Positions 23,210 to 29,132 of a DNA stretch of 37,484 bases are shown one piece after another. The stretch is from the IMG/VR virus record IMGVR_UViG_3300028802_000044, positions 1 through 37,484 of that record; one strand, given 5' to 3'. Below the pieces are notes generated by a model, which saw nothing but the letters and a program-made list of their open reading frames with translations, was not told the origin of the DNA and searched no databases. Position numbers and translations under genes: made by a program. Source of the stretch: a virus. Position 1 is the first letter of the stretch, and each line of letters opens with the position of its first letter.

Positions 23210-23758
23210 ATGGCCACCACCCCCCGCACCCGGACCACCTCCCTCCACGCCTGCTCCTGCCGCTCTTTCGAGGCCGGGACCCGGGTGGACCTGCCGAACG
23301 GCGACGTGGACTTCGTCGACGTCCGTACGACCGGCTGCAACGCCAGCACGACCCGCCTCTTCGCCCAGGGCCACGACGCCAAGCTGGTCTCGTTCTTGGT
23401 CGCTGCCGAGCTGGGCGGACTGGAAATCGCCCTCGTCGACCAGGGCTCCTCGTGGTGGCGCGCCGAGGACGTGGCACGGACCATCAGCGACGCCCTCGCG
23501 ATCAAGGCAGCGACCATGGTTGAGACGGCGCAGGCCAAGGCCGCCAAGAAGGCCAACAAGCCCGCTCGCAAGGCAGCGGCCCCCAAGGCCGAGGCTGCCC
23601 TCGCCCCCGTCGTGGAGCTGGCCCCGATCGAGGCAATGATCAAGGTTGGGCGCTGGACCTACCCGGCGCAGATCGACCGGGACACCCGCGCGGCGTCTTA
23701 CAAGACCAAGCTCGGCAAGTCGGTCACCCTGGCCGATGGCGACTACCAGATGGTGTGA
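23210..23758 (+). CDS. CxC/GHDAK-motif protein with Ala/Lys-rich linker, copy 2
   Basis: A 182-residue paralogue of the preceding gene. The N-terminal module has CSC (15-17), TGC (43) and FAQGHDAKLVSFLV (51-64); a shorter Ala/Lys linker spans about 105-130; the C-terminal domain opens MIKVGRWTYPAQIDRDTR. Overall layout equals copy 1 with shorter linker and leader. Ribosome site AGAGGAG before ATG 23210. Its TGA stop forms part of the first TGTGA-N6-TCACA site of the downstream cassette array. Function unknown; duplication with separate control suggests non-redundant use. Confidence 0.7.
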   Translation: MATTPRTRTTSLHACSCRSFEAGTRVDLPNGDVDFVDVRTTGCNASTTRLFAQGHDAKLVSFLVAAELGGLEIALVDQGSSWWRAEDVARTISDALAIKAATMVETAQAKAAKKANKPARKAAAPKAEAALAPVVELAPIEAMIKVGRWTYPAQIDRDTRAASYKTKLGKSVTLADGDYQMV

Positions 23759-23850
23759 CGCAGTTCACAGCCCCCGGGGGATTCCCCCGGGGGCTCCACC
23801 CTGGTAAAATTTTATTTAGAGGGCGGAGAGACCGCCCGGGAGAGGCAAAA
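23754..23850 (+). repeat. Intergenic cassette 1 (type A): operator-like site, palindrome, promoter, leader hairpin
   Basis: TGTGA-CGCAGT-TCACA at 23754-23769 overlaps the previous stop. It abuts a 27-base inverted repeat (23769-23795; arms of 13 bases, AGCCCCCGGGGGA and its complement). TGGTAAAAT gives an extended -10 with TAAAAT at 23805-23810. The leader has TTTATTTAGA then GGGCGG-AGAGA-CCGCCC (23821-23837) and the ribosome site GGGAGAGG. Confidence 0.85.
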
Positions 23851-24036
23851 ATGAACGAGTTCCTCATCCACCACACCGCCGGAGAATTCCTGGTTCGCAC
23901 GAACCTCCCGGCTGACGCGGCTGCTAATCTGATCGGCGAGAAGTGGGGTCTCGACATCGAATCAATCGAGCCTGCGACGGCCGAGGACATCGAGATCAAC
24001 CAGGGCCAGTGGACAGAACTGGACTCGGAGGCCTGA
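23851..24036 (+). CDS. Array gene 1: small acidic protein
   Basis: A 61-residue protein, MNEFLIHHTAGEFLVRTNLP and an acidic C-terminus (IEPATAEDIEINQGQWTELD). The upstream in-frame stretch back to 23755 is the regulatory cassette, not coding; the ATG at 23851 follows GGGAGAGGCAAAA. No family recognised. Confidence 0.65.
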   Translation: MNEFLIHHTAGEFLVRTNLPADAAANLIGEKWGLDIESIEPATAEDIEINQGQWTELDSEA

Positions 24037-24043
24037 AACCCAA

Positions 24044-24132
24044 CCGCCCCGGGGGATTCCCCCGGGGCGGCTCCATGTGGTAGAATAGACGTACGGGCCG
24101 GTTCCGGCCCCCCCGCCCCAGGGAGGCACGCA
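24044..24132 (+). repeat. Intergenic cassette 2 (type B)
   Basis: Inverted repeat 24044-24070 (CCGCCCCGGGGGA, T, then the complement), then CTCCATGTGGTAGAAT with -10 TAGAAT, and the leader hairpin GGGCCGG-TT-CCGGCCC. The previous stop region (CTGAAACCC) lacks a convincing TGTGA-N6-TCACA site. Ribosome site AGGGAGG. Confidence 0.8.
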
Positions 24133-24414
24133 ATGAGCAAGACCATCATCCACATCGAGATCGACGGACGCGACTGGACGCAGGAGCTGCCTGGCAGCGC
24201 GAGCGACGAGCAGGTCCGGCTCGCCATTAGGGACGTGACGGACGCCTACCCGGTGTTCACCCGCAAATATATCACGATCACTCGCACGTCATGGCTCTAC
24301 CGGCACCTCGCCCCGATCGCGGATGGGTGGCTCGCCCTGAACCCGGCGGTTCGGTGGGGGCTGTACTCCGTCGGTTGCGCGCTGTTCGGGATTGCGGTCT
24401 ACCTGAACGTGTGA
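24133..24414 (+). CDS. Array gene 2: small protein with C-terminal membrane segment
   Basis: A 93-residue protein. The N-terminal half (TIIHIEIDGRDWTQELPGSA) is soluble and acidic; the C-terminal 20 residues (WGLYSVGCALFGIAVYLNV) form a membrane segment. It could be a tail-anchored membrane protein. Function unknown. Confidence 0.65.
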   Translation: MSKTIIHIEIDGRDWTQELPGSASDEQVRLAIRDVTDAYPVFTRKYITITRTSWLYRHLAPIADGWLALNPAVRWGLYSVGCALFGIAVYLNV

Positions 24415-24509
24415 TGTCGATCACATCGCCCCGGGGGGATTCCCCCGGGGCGGCTCCATGTGGTAAAATTTTATTTAGAGGGCGGGAGGGCCGCCCGGGA
24501 GAGGGAAAA
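24410..24509 (+). repeat. Intergenic cassette 3 (type A)
   Basis: TGTGA-TGTCGA-TCACA at 24410-24425 overlaps the previous stop codon. Palindrome 24427-24452, extended -10 TGGTAAAAT (TAAAAT at 24464-24469), TTTATTTAGAGGGCGG leader identical to cassette 1, and stem GGGCGG / CCGCCC. Confidence 0.85.
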
Positions 24510-24719
24510 ATGGCAACTTTCACCGCGACAATCCGGTTCCACGGGACCGAGGACACCATCAAGGCCATCATCGACGCGGGCAGCAAGGCCGAGGCCGAGG
24601 GAATTGTCATCCGCAAACTCGCCACCCACCCGAGCGAGCGGAGCGCGGACTTTTCAATCGACAAGGCCACCAAGACCGAGGCGAACATCCTGGCCACCCT
24701 TAACGAAGCGCTAGACTGA
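24510..24719 (+). CDS. Array gene 3: small protein of unknown function
   Basis: A 69-residue protein, MATFTATIRFHGTEDTIKAI onward, with an alternating beta/alpha pattern (ATIRFHG, then AIIDAGSKAEAEGIVIRKLA). ATG 24510 follows GGGAGAGGGAAAA. The layout resembles that of array gene 1 (short beta start, one helix, acidic end) but similarity is weak. Confidence 0.6.
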   Translation: MATFTATIRFHGTEDTIKAIIDAGSKAEAEGIVIRKLATHPSERSADFSIDKATKTEANILATLNEALD

Positions 24720-24730
24720 CGCACAACAAC

Positions 24731-24819
24731 CCGCCCCGGGGGAATTCCCCCGGGGCGGCTCCATATGGTAGAATTGACGTATCGGGGCGGTTCCGCCCCC
24801 GGACGCGAGGAGATACCCA
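24731..24819 (+). repeat. Intergenic cassette 4 (type B)
   Basis: A perfect 28-base palindrome at 24731-24758 (arm CCGCCCCGGGGGAA), then CCATATGGTAGAATTGAC with -10 TAGAAT, leader hairpin GGGGCGG-TT-CCGCCCC and ribosome site GCGAGGAG. The stop-overlapping site is degenerate here (TGACGCACAACAAC). Confidence 0.8.
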
Positions 24820-25041
24820 ATGGCACGAGGCGAGCACCAGCCGGGCAAGCATGGGGACAAAAGGATGGGCGAAGGTCGTCGGTCGATGAACCCGCCCTAC
24901 CCGGTCACGGGGCCGCAGACCGGCACCGGGCGCAAGGCGGTCGGGCGCAAGCCCCACAAGGCGGAGATCGCGCAGCGTACGGCGAGCGGCTCGATCCTCC
25001 GCAAGCTGACCGAGGCCCTGTGGCGCGGCAAGGGCAAGTGA
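24820..25041 (+). CDS. Array gene 4: small basic protein
   Basis: A 73-residue protein rich in Lys, Arg and Gly (MARGEHQPGKHGDKRMGEGR, ending ALWRGKGK), likely disordered at the N-terminus with a C-terminal helix (SGSILRKLTEALW). Could bind nucleic acid. No family recognised. Confidence 0.6.
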   Translation: MARGEHQPGKHGDKRMGEGRRSMNPPYPVTGPQTGTGRKAVGRKPHKAEIAQRTASGSILRKLTEALWRGKGK

Positions 25042-25101
25042 CGTAAATCACACCTCCCCGGGGGATTCCCCCGGGGCGGCTCCATATGATAAAATAAAAA
25101 T
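25037..25101 (+). repeat. Intergenic cassette 5 (leaderless variant)
   Basis: AGTGA-CGTAAA-TCACA (25037-25052) overlaps the stop; palindrome core at 25056-25076; extended -10 TGATAAAAT with TAAAAT at 25090-25095. The ATG at 25102 lies where transcription should start (7 bases after the hexamer), so there is no leader, hairpin or ribosome site, unlike the other cassettes. Confidence 0.8.
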
Positions 25102-25545
25102 ATGAGAGAGACAGAGCGCATCGAGAGCCTCACCGGCAAATGGGCACCCCTCAGCAATTTCCACAAGGAAAGCAACGGCAAGACCGCCGAGCATATTTTC
25201 CAAGCAGCGAAGACGGACGACAAGGCCGAGCGCGCACATGTCTTGTCCCGCGAAAAGCCTGGCCAGGCGAAATATGCGGGCAAGAGGGTTACCCTGCGAC
25301 AAGACTGGGAAATTCTCAAGGAAGGTTTCATGGAGGAAATTCTCCGGCGCAAATTCCAGGACCCGACACTGCGCAATTTGCTTGACGCAACTGGCGACGC
25401 AGAAATTGTCGAGGGAAACCGTTGGCACGACAATTACTGGGGACAATGCCTTTGCACGCGACCAAAATGCGCCAGCCGGACCGGGCGCAACACCCTCGGA
25501 AATTTGCTCATGAAAATTCGGGAGGAGAACCGGCGGGGAATGTGA
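25102..25545 (+). CDS. NADAR-family protein (YbiA-like), probably from a leaderless mRNA
   Basis: A 147-residue member of the NADAR/DUF1768 family. Conserved blocks are visible in order: APLSNF (15-20), TAEHIFQAAK (28-37, with E30), LRQDWEILKEGFMEEILRRKF (65-85), LLDATGDAEIVE (93-104), DNYWG (110-114) and GRNTLGNLLMKIRE (128-141). Known NADAR proteins act on N-glycosidic bonds of ADP-ribose-type substrates; some reverse guanine ADP-ribosylation made by DarT1 toxins. In a phage this suggests defence against an ADP-ribosylating or NAD-linked system. Codon use is less GC-biased than in neighbours (many AAT, AAA, TTG), suggesting recent acquisition. Confidence 0.88.
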   Translation: MRETERIESLTGKWAPLSNFHKESNGKTAEHIFQAAKTDDKAERAHVLSREKPGQAKYAGKRVTLRQDWEILKEGFMEEILRRKFQDPTLRNLLDATGDAEIVEGNRWHDNYWGQCLCTRPKCASRTGRNTLGNLLMKIREENRRGM

Positions 25546-25658
25546 CAAAGGCCACACAGGGCGAATGGGCCCGGGGGAATTCCCCCGGGCCGCTCCGTAT
25601 GGTAGAATTGACATATCGGGCCGGAACCGGCCCCCCCCACCCCAAGGGAGCGTGCGCA
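25541..25658 (+). repeat. Intergenic cassette 6 (type B)
   Basis: TGTGA-CAAAGG-CCACA at 25541-25556 (one mismatch) overlaps the NADAR stop. Perfect palindrome 25568-25591 (arm GGCCCGGGGGAA), then CGTATGGTAGAATTGAC with TAGAAT at 25603-25608, hairpin GGGCCGG-AA-CCGGCCC and ribosome site AAGGGAG. Confidence 0.8.
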
Positions 25659-25970
25659 ATGCGGAATCCAACCACCATTCGAGACCTGGCCCAGACATTC
25701 GGGCTCATCACGGACGGATCGGCCGAGGTGACCCTTCGCGAGGAGCTGGGCAGCCTGTTGACCCTCCTTGCCAAGGACGTGTCAGACGACCAGGACATCC
25801 ACGACGGACATGCTCGATTCTTCGAGCATGTGACGGTGGTCACCCTGTTCGGGGACAGCGCCGAGGAGCGTCAGGCCAGGATCGACGGGATCGGGTTCAC
25901 CCAGTCGGCAGAGGCCAACGCAGTCGAGCGCGAGTCGATAGCCTGGATCCGGGCGACCTGGTTGAAGTGA
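25659..25970 (+). CDS. Array gene 6: acidic protein of unknown function
   Basis: A 103-residue acidic helical protein (MRNPTTIRDLAQTFGLITDG, a long central helix, and ERESIAWIRATWLK). ATG 25659 is behind CCAAGGGAGCGTGCGCA; the frame is open further upstream, but that region is the cassette and the NADAR gene. Function unknown. Confidence 0.6.
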   Translation: MRNPTTIRDLAQTFGLITDGSAEVTLREELGSLLTLLAKDVSDDQDIHDGHARFFEHVTVVTLFGDSAEERQARIDGIGFTQSAEANAVERESIAWIRATWLK

Positions 25971-26065
25971 CGCAATTCACAGGCCGGGGGGTTGTGGCAA
26001 ACCTCCCGGCCTGGTAAGATTTTATTTAGAGGGCGGGGAGACCGCCCGGACGAGAGGAGCCCCCG
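25966..26065 (+). repeat. Intergenic cassette 7 (type A, with a typical terminator)
   Basis: AGTGA-CGCAAT-TCACA at 25966-25981 overlaps the stop. The palindrome is replaced by a looped hairpin (GGCCGGGGGGTT, 6-base loop, AACCTCCCGGCC; 25982-26011). Then TGGTAAGAT with TAAGAT at 26015-26020, the TTTATTTAGAGGGCGG leader, and GGGCGG / CCGCCC stem. Confidence 0.8.
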
Positions 26066-26306
26066 ATGGCGAACAAGACCAAGACGCAGAAGGTGACCTA
26101 CTTCGGCCGTCGGTGCGAGGTTAAGACGATCTTCGCCGCTGGCACGCACGGCGAGCGCGAGATCCGCAACCGATGGATCGACTCGGCGGACGAGCGCAAC
26201 GGGGGGCTTCGCCGCTGGCACCCTGACCAGCACGACCGTCACGGGCAATCGTCTCAAGGGCACATTCCGTATCCTAGTCAAGCGTCACGTTATCGAGGAG
26301 TTCTGA
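26066..26306 (+). CDS. Array gene 7: small basic protein with an apparent frame break
   Basis: The gene begins MANKTKTQKVTYFGRRCEVK. Coding signal stays in the starting frame up to the six-G run at 26201-26206, then moves to the +1 frame, where it reads FAAGTLTSTTVTGNRLKGTF and RILVKRHVIEEF to the TGA at 26304-26306. In the original frame the same stretch has poor codons and unlikely composition. With one G fewer the product would be 79 residues. This is either recoding on the G run or a base error. The TGA overlaps the next ATG (TGATG), supporting that real translation ends there. Confidence 0.5.
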
Positions 26307-26422
26307 TGGCCAAAGAGAAGCCACAACCCGGCAACGGCCCTTATCACTGGGGCAACGGCCCCAAGCCGAAGAGCAAGCTGGCAATCCTGCTGGCAAAGTT
26401 AACGAAGCGCAAGGGAGCTTGA
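26306..26422 (+). CDS. Small Lys/Pro/Gly-rich protein
   Basis: A 38-residue protein, MAKEKPQPGNGPYHWGNGPK followed by a basic helix (KLAILLAKLTKRK). The ATG at 26306 follows GAGGAG and overlaps the TGA that ends the corrected preceding frame. Alternatively it is the C-terminal end of the uninterrupted frame from 26066, which I consider less likely. Confidence 0.5.
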   Translation: MAKEKPQPGNGPYHWGNGPKPKSKLAILLAKLTKRKGA

Positions 26423-26423
26423 C

Positions 26424-26588
26424 ATGATTTGGTGGCCAGGCAAGAACAGCCGCGACAAGGGCGGCAACAAGAAGAATCCCTCCACGCCGAAGGGGAAGAA
26501 GACCAAGAACAAGGGCGGCCATTGGGGCGGCAGCGCGGGCAACAACCCGGGGTCGCAGGGCGGACCGGCCAAGCCACACGGCAAGTAA
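26424..26588 (+). CDS. Very small Gly/Lys/Asn-rich protein
   Basis: A 54-residue protein starting MIWWPGKNSRDKGGNKKNPS and continuing in Lys/Gly/Pro-rich sequence to AKPHGK. ATG 26424 has AAGGGAG upstream, 1 base after the previous stop. Low complexity, basic and probably disordered. It is the last gene before a terminator. Confidence 0.55.
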   Translation: MIWWPGKNSRDKGGNKKNPSTPKGKKTKNKGGHWGGSAGNNPGSQGGPAKPHGK

Positions 26589-26620
26589 TCCCGCTGGCCT
26601 GCCCACGGACGGGCACGGAG

Positions 26621-26650
26621 GAGCCCCCACCGATATACCGGTGGGGGCTC
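26621..26650 (+). terminator. Bidirectional terminator between convergent operons
   Basis: GAGCCCCCACCG (26621-26632) pairs with CGGTGGGGGCTC (26639-26650) around ATATAC; CCTCGTTTCT follows. It ends the rightward small-gene block and may also stop leftward transcripts from the nucleotide operon. The rest of the gap to 26758 holds no convincing gene. Confidence 0.75.
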
Positions 26651-26758
26651 CCTCGTTTCTCCCGGGACACGCTAGACGGCAAGCTAGAGGCACTCTGGGG
26701 GGCCAGGACACTCATCCTCGGCGTGAGCGATGTGCTTTGCCCTGTCCGGCATCGCGGG

Positions 26759-27091
26759 TCACGTCGGCTCCCCCTCGACGAACACACCCTCTTCATTCAA
26801 GACGAGACCCGTGACCAGCAGAGTTCGCCCGACGAGCTGCAGCAGGTCCGCCGTCGGGTTCTCGATCGTGATCCGGACCTCGTGCCCCACGATGTCCGGG
26901 TTCACGCGGCAGAGCAGCGTTATTGTGCGCTTGTCGATCCGGGGGGTGATGAACGGGTCGGCAGGCTCACGCCGGGGCAATTTGCCGGGACCGATCGTCC
27001 AGTAGGGGCATTCGGGCGTGTGGTCGGTCTTGATGGTTTGTTCCTGGCCGCAGAACGAGCAGACCGCGCGCTTATTGACCGGAACTCCCAT
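26759..27091 (-). CDS. Small protein with N-terminal zinc-finger-like motif
   Basis: A 110-residue protein. The N-terminus has CSFCGQEQTIKTDHTPECPYW, a C-x2-C ... H ... C zinc-finger-like pattern common in actinophage small proteins; the rest is beta-rich (DKRTITLLCRVNPDIVGHEV). The start at 27091 has GGAGAG upstream and overlaps the dUTPase-fusion stop by 20 bases. Last gene of the leftward nucleotide operon. Function unknown. Confidence 0.65.
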   Translation of the reverse strand: MGVPVNKRAVCSFCGQEQTIKTDHTPECPYWTIGPGKLPRREPADPFITPRIDKRTITLLCRVNPDIVGHEVRITIENPTADLLQLVGRTLLVTGLVLNEEGVFVEGEPT

Positions 27092-27986
27092 AGCCGTTCT
27101 CTCCTCGCTCGTGTGCGGGCAGCTCGTCGACCTCGGTCACATCGCCCATGAACGCGGGCAGCAGCACATATTGCGCCAACCTCGTACCGGGCATGACTGC
27201 CCAGCGTGCGCTGCCTCGATTGTGTACCCCAACCATCAACTCCCCCCGATAACCGGAGTCGATGATCGCCGTTCGGATGTCGAATCGCCAATTGGTCCAG
27301 GCGGAAGAGCGACCGGTCATGAAACCGAAGAAGCCATCGGGTACCGCTGCTTTGACCCCCGTGGGCAGCAGCTTATACTCGCCCGGGTGGATCTCGTGTT
27401 CACCAACAATGGCGAGATCGAGACCTGCGTCTCCACGATAAGCACGAGTCGGGACCTTGGCGTTAGTGCTGGTTCGGCTGACCTGCAGGGCCGGATGGCC
27501 CATCGTGTCGATGATCGAGTCGGTTGTCAGGCGAGTTGGATCAGGCAGCGAACCAAGCGCGTCTGCCAGGTTCGGATTGAACAGTCTGCCCTCGGGTGAC
27601 ATGAGCAGGGTCGCCGCTCCACGGGTCGCCCAGTTGGCGATCTGGACCGAGGAGGCTCGCATTGCCTCAGTGGTCACAATACACGTCGGGCGGTTGAGCA
27701 TGAGCGCTTCTTCGATCTCGCTCGGTGTGCCCAGCGTCGGCACCCCCGGGGGCAGGATGGCGAGCAGCCCGTGTGCCTCGAACAGCGCACCCCGGTTGAT
27801 TCGGTCCAGTGCCTCAATGTCATCCCGGTTCCAGGGCGGGGCGGGGAGGCTGAACGTCGTGGGGCGGTAGAAGGTGTGCCCCTGCTGGCGTCCAGCCTCC
27901 AGCAGGTCGGCAAGGACTGAGATCAGGGGGGAGCGGCTGGTGCTCCTACCCGCCTGGTCGATCGGGTGGCCAAGATAGATGAGCAT
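27072..27986 (-). CDS. dut: Fusion: nucleoside deoxyribosyltransferase-like domain plus dUTPase
   Basis: A 304-residue two-domain enzyme. Residues 1-150 resemble the nucleoside 2-deoxyribosyltransferase fold: MLIYLGHPID, a central ALFEAHGLLAILPPG, and GTPSEIEEAL with E90 as candidate catalytic Glu. Residues 170-304 are a trimeric-type dUTPase with all five motifs: GDAGLDL (185-191), GRSS (225-228), IIDSGYRGEL (241-250), GTRLAQ (267-272) and RGENGYGSSG (294-303). The dUTPase would clear dUTP; the first domain may bind or exchange deoxynucleosides. The ATG at 27986 has AAGGAG upstream; the longer frame start lies in another gene. Belongs to the purZ operon. Confidence 0.82.
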   Translation of the reverse strand: MLIYLGHPIDQAGRSTSRSPLISVLADLLEAGRQQGHTFYRPTTFSLPAPPWNRDDIEALDRINRGALFEAHGLLAILPPGVPTLGTPSEIEEALMLNRPTCIVTTEAMRASSVQIANWATRGAATLLMSPEGRLFNPNLADALGSLPDPTRLTTDSIIDTMGHPALQVSRTSTNAKVPTRAYRGDAGLDLAIVGEHEIHPGEYKLLPTGVKAAVPDGFFGFMTGRSSAWTNWRFDIRTAIIDSGYRGELMVGVHNRGSARWAVMPGTRLAQYVLLPAFMGDVTEVDELPAHERGENGYGSSGQ

Positions 27987-28005
27987 CGTTCTCCTTGGGT
28001 GGAGG

Positions 28006-28037
28006 GGAGCCGGAGCTGGCGTGGCAGCTCCGGCTCC
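28006..28037 (-). promoter_or_regulatory. Stem-loop between two genes of the leftward operon
   Basis: GGAGCCGGAGCTG (28006-28018) and CAGCTCCGGCTCC (28025-28037) form a perfect 13-bp stem with a 6-base loop, in the 56-base gap before the dUTPase fusion and just ahead of its ribosome site. It could attenuate transcription, protect or process the mRNA. No T-run follows on the minus strand. Confidence 0.6.
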
Positions 28038-28042
28038 GGTTC

Positions 28043-28390
28043 TCAGATGTTGTCGCGTACGATCGTGTGGGGCAAGCTGTCCATCGGCTGCGGAGAGCCG
28101 AAGTGGAGATCGAGGAAGCCATACAGCTCCGAGCCCCAGCCCTCCTTGATCTGGAAGTCGACGTGGTCGCGCCATTCTCGGCCGACCATCGTGCGGACCC
28201 GGATCGTCTTGCAGCCGTAGCCCATGCTCACGCCGAACTGCGTCTTCGGGAGGATCAGCTCCTCGGGCCGACCGGGCACCGAGGCCAGTTTGTATCGAGC
28301 TGTGATCCTGGCCTTCATGAGCGCGAACTGGCGTTGGGCAGGTGAGCCCTTGCCGGGGCGGACAATCAGCGTGACCTCTTTACTCGCCAT
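28043..28390 (-). CDS. Unknown protein in the nucleotide operon
   Basis: A 115-residue protein, MASKEVTLIVRPGKGSPAQR, then FALMKARITARYKLASVPG and a beta-rich C-terminus with GSELYGFLDLHFGSPQ. It overlaps the preceding gene's stop by 11 bases, so it is translated with it. I do not recognise a family. Confidence 0.6.
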   Translation of the reverse strand: MASKEVTLIVRPGKGSPAQRQFALMKARITARYKLASVPGRPEELILPKTQFGVSMGYGCKTIRVRTMVGREWRDHVDFQIKEGWGSELYGFLDLHFGSPQPMDSLPHTIVRDNI

Positions 28391-29132
28391 CAGTGGACAG
28401 CTCCTCTCCTGGCCAGCTACCGGCCTGCCGGATGCGCTGGATCATCTTGACGTAGATCCCGATGTCCTTGATCGTGTCGTCTGACGGGAATTCGGACCTG
28501 TCGATGGCCGAGGTCGCCCGAGCCATCTTGCCGATGAGATAGAACCAGCAGCCCAGCTCGGCTGCCTCCGCATTGGTGGTGTCCCGATGCATCCACTTGC
28601 CGAGCTGGGTGCCGATGTCGATGAGGTCGGTCGCCCCGTACTCGATGGCCTTGGGGACTGTGGCCTCGATCTCCTCCTCGGAGACCGCACGCCACCACTC
28701 GTCCAGGGGGAAGGGAGCGGAGGCTGTAGCTTCCTGCTCGTCTATCCGGGCGCTGCGCGTGTTTAGAAGGCCGAACGGAGTACGGTACATCCAGGAGAAG
28801 TCGGGGGTGCGATCCCGAAACAGGTGCGTCTCGTCGAAGATGACCTTGGATGCTGCGGCTCCCTGGATTCCCTTGCCGAGCAGCTTATCGATGTACTGTG
28901 CCCCGGTGTGGCCTAGGGGGATGAATTCGTGTCGTCCGCTGTCGACCCAGATCAACGCGCCCGACTGGTGCACGATGTTCAAGTCTGTCTTGTTGTGCTT
29001 GCGGCCCTTCGTGCATTGGTCGCCATGAACGGGGGCAACGGCTCGGCAGCGCCGGATCGGGCGACCCCGCTTTCCGACTTGCAGCTGCCCACCCTCGACC
29101 AGATACTTTTTCAGTGCTTTCCACTCCGCCAT
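28380..29132 (-). CDS. Possible MazG/MazZ-like pyrophosphohydrolase with an N-terminal Cys/His region
   Basis: A 250-residue protein. The C-terminal 90 residues (KAIEYGATDLIDIGTQLGKW, then NAEAAELGCWFYLIGKMARA and SDDTIKDIGIYVKMIQRIR) form an all-helical domain with acidic positions (E189, E192, D218, D219, D223) compatible with MazG-type nucleotide pyrophosphohydrolases; the EYGATDL/SDDT pattern recurs in actinophage proteins. Near the N-terminus CRAVAPVHGDQC and a following KGRKHN suggest a metal site. The start overlaps the purZ stop (TGATG), which ties the two together: MazZ makes dGMP from dGTP for PurZ in other Z phages. The assignment is inferred, not certain. Confidence 0.5.
   Translation of the reverse strand: MAEWKALKKYLVEGGQLQVGKRGRPIRRCRAVAPVHGDQCTKGRKHNKTDLNIVHQSGALIWVDSGRHEFIPLGHTGAQYIDKLLGKGIQGAAASKVIFDETHLFRDRTPDFSWMYRTPFGLLNTRSARIDEQEATASAPFPLDEWWRAVSEEEIEATVPKAIEYGATDLIDIGTQLGKWMHRDTTNAEAAELGCWFYLIGKMARATSAIDRSEFPSDDTIKDIGIYVKMIQRIRQAGSWPGEELSTDGE

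Noticed and set aside
23754-26065. CRISPR array
   Set aside because: Repeats are spaced regularly but the intervals are ORFs of varied length with ribosome sites, and the repeats contain promoters; no cas1/cas2.
26660-26751. 22-codon Cys-containing leftward ORF after the zinc-finger gene
   Set aside because: No ribosome site, very short, and could arise by chance.
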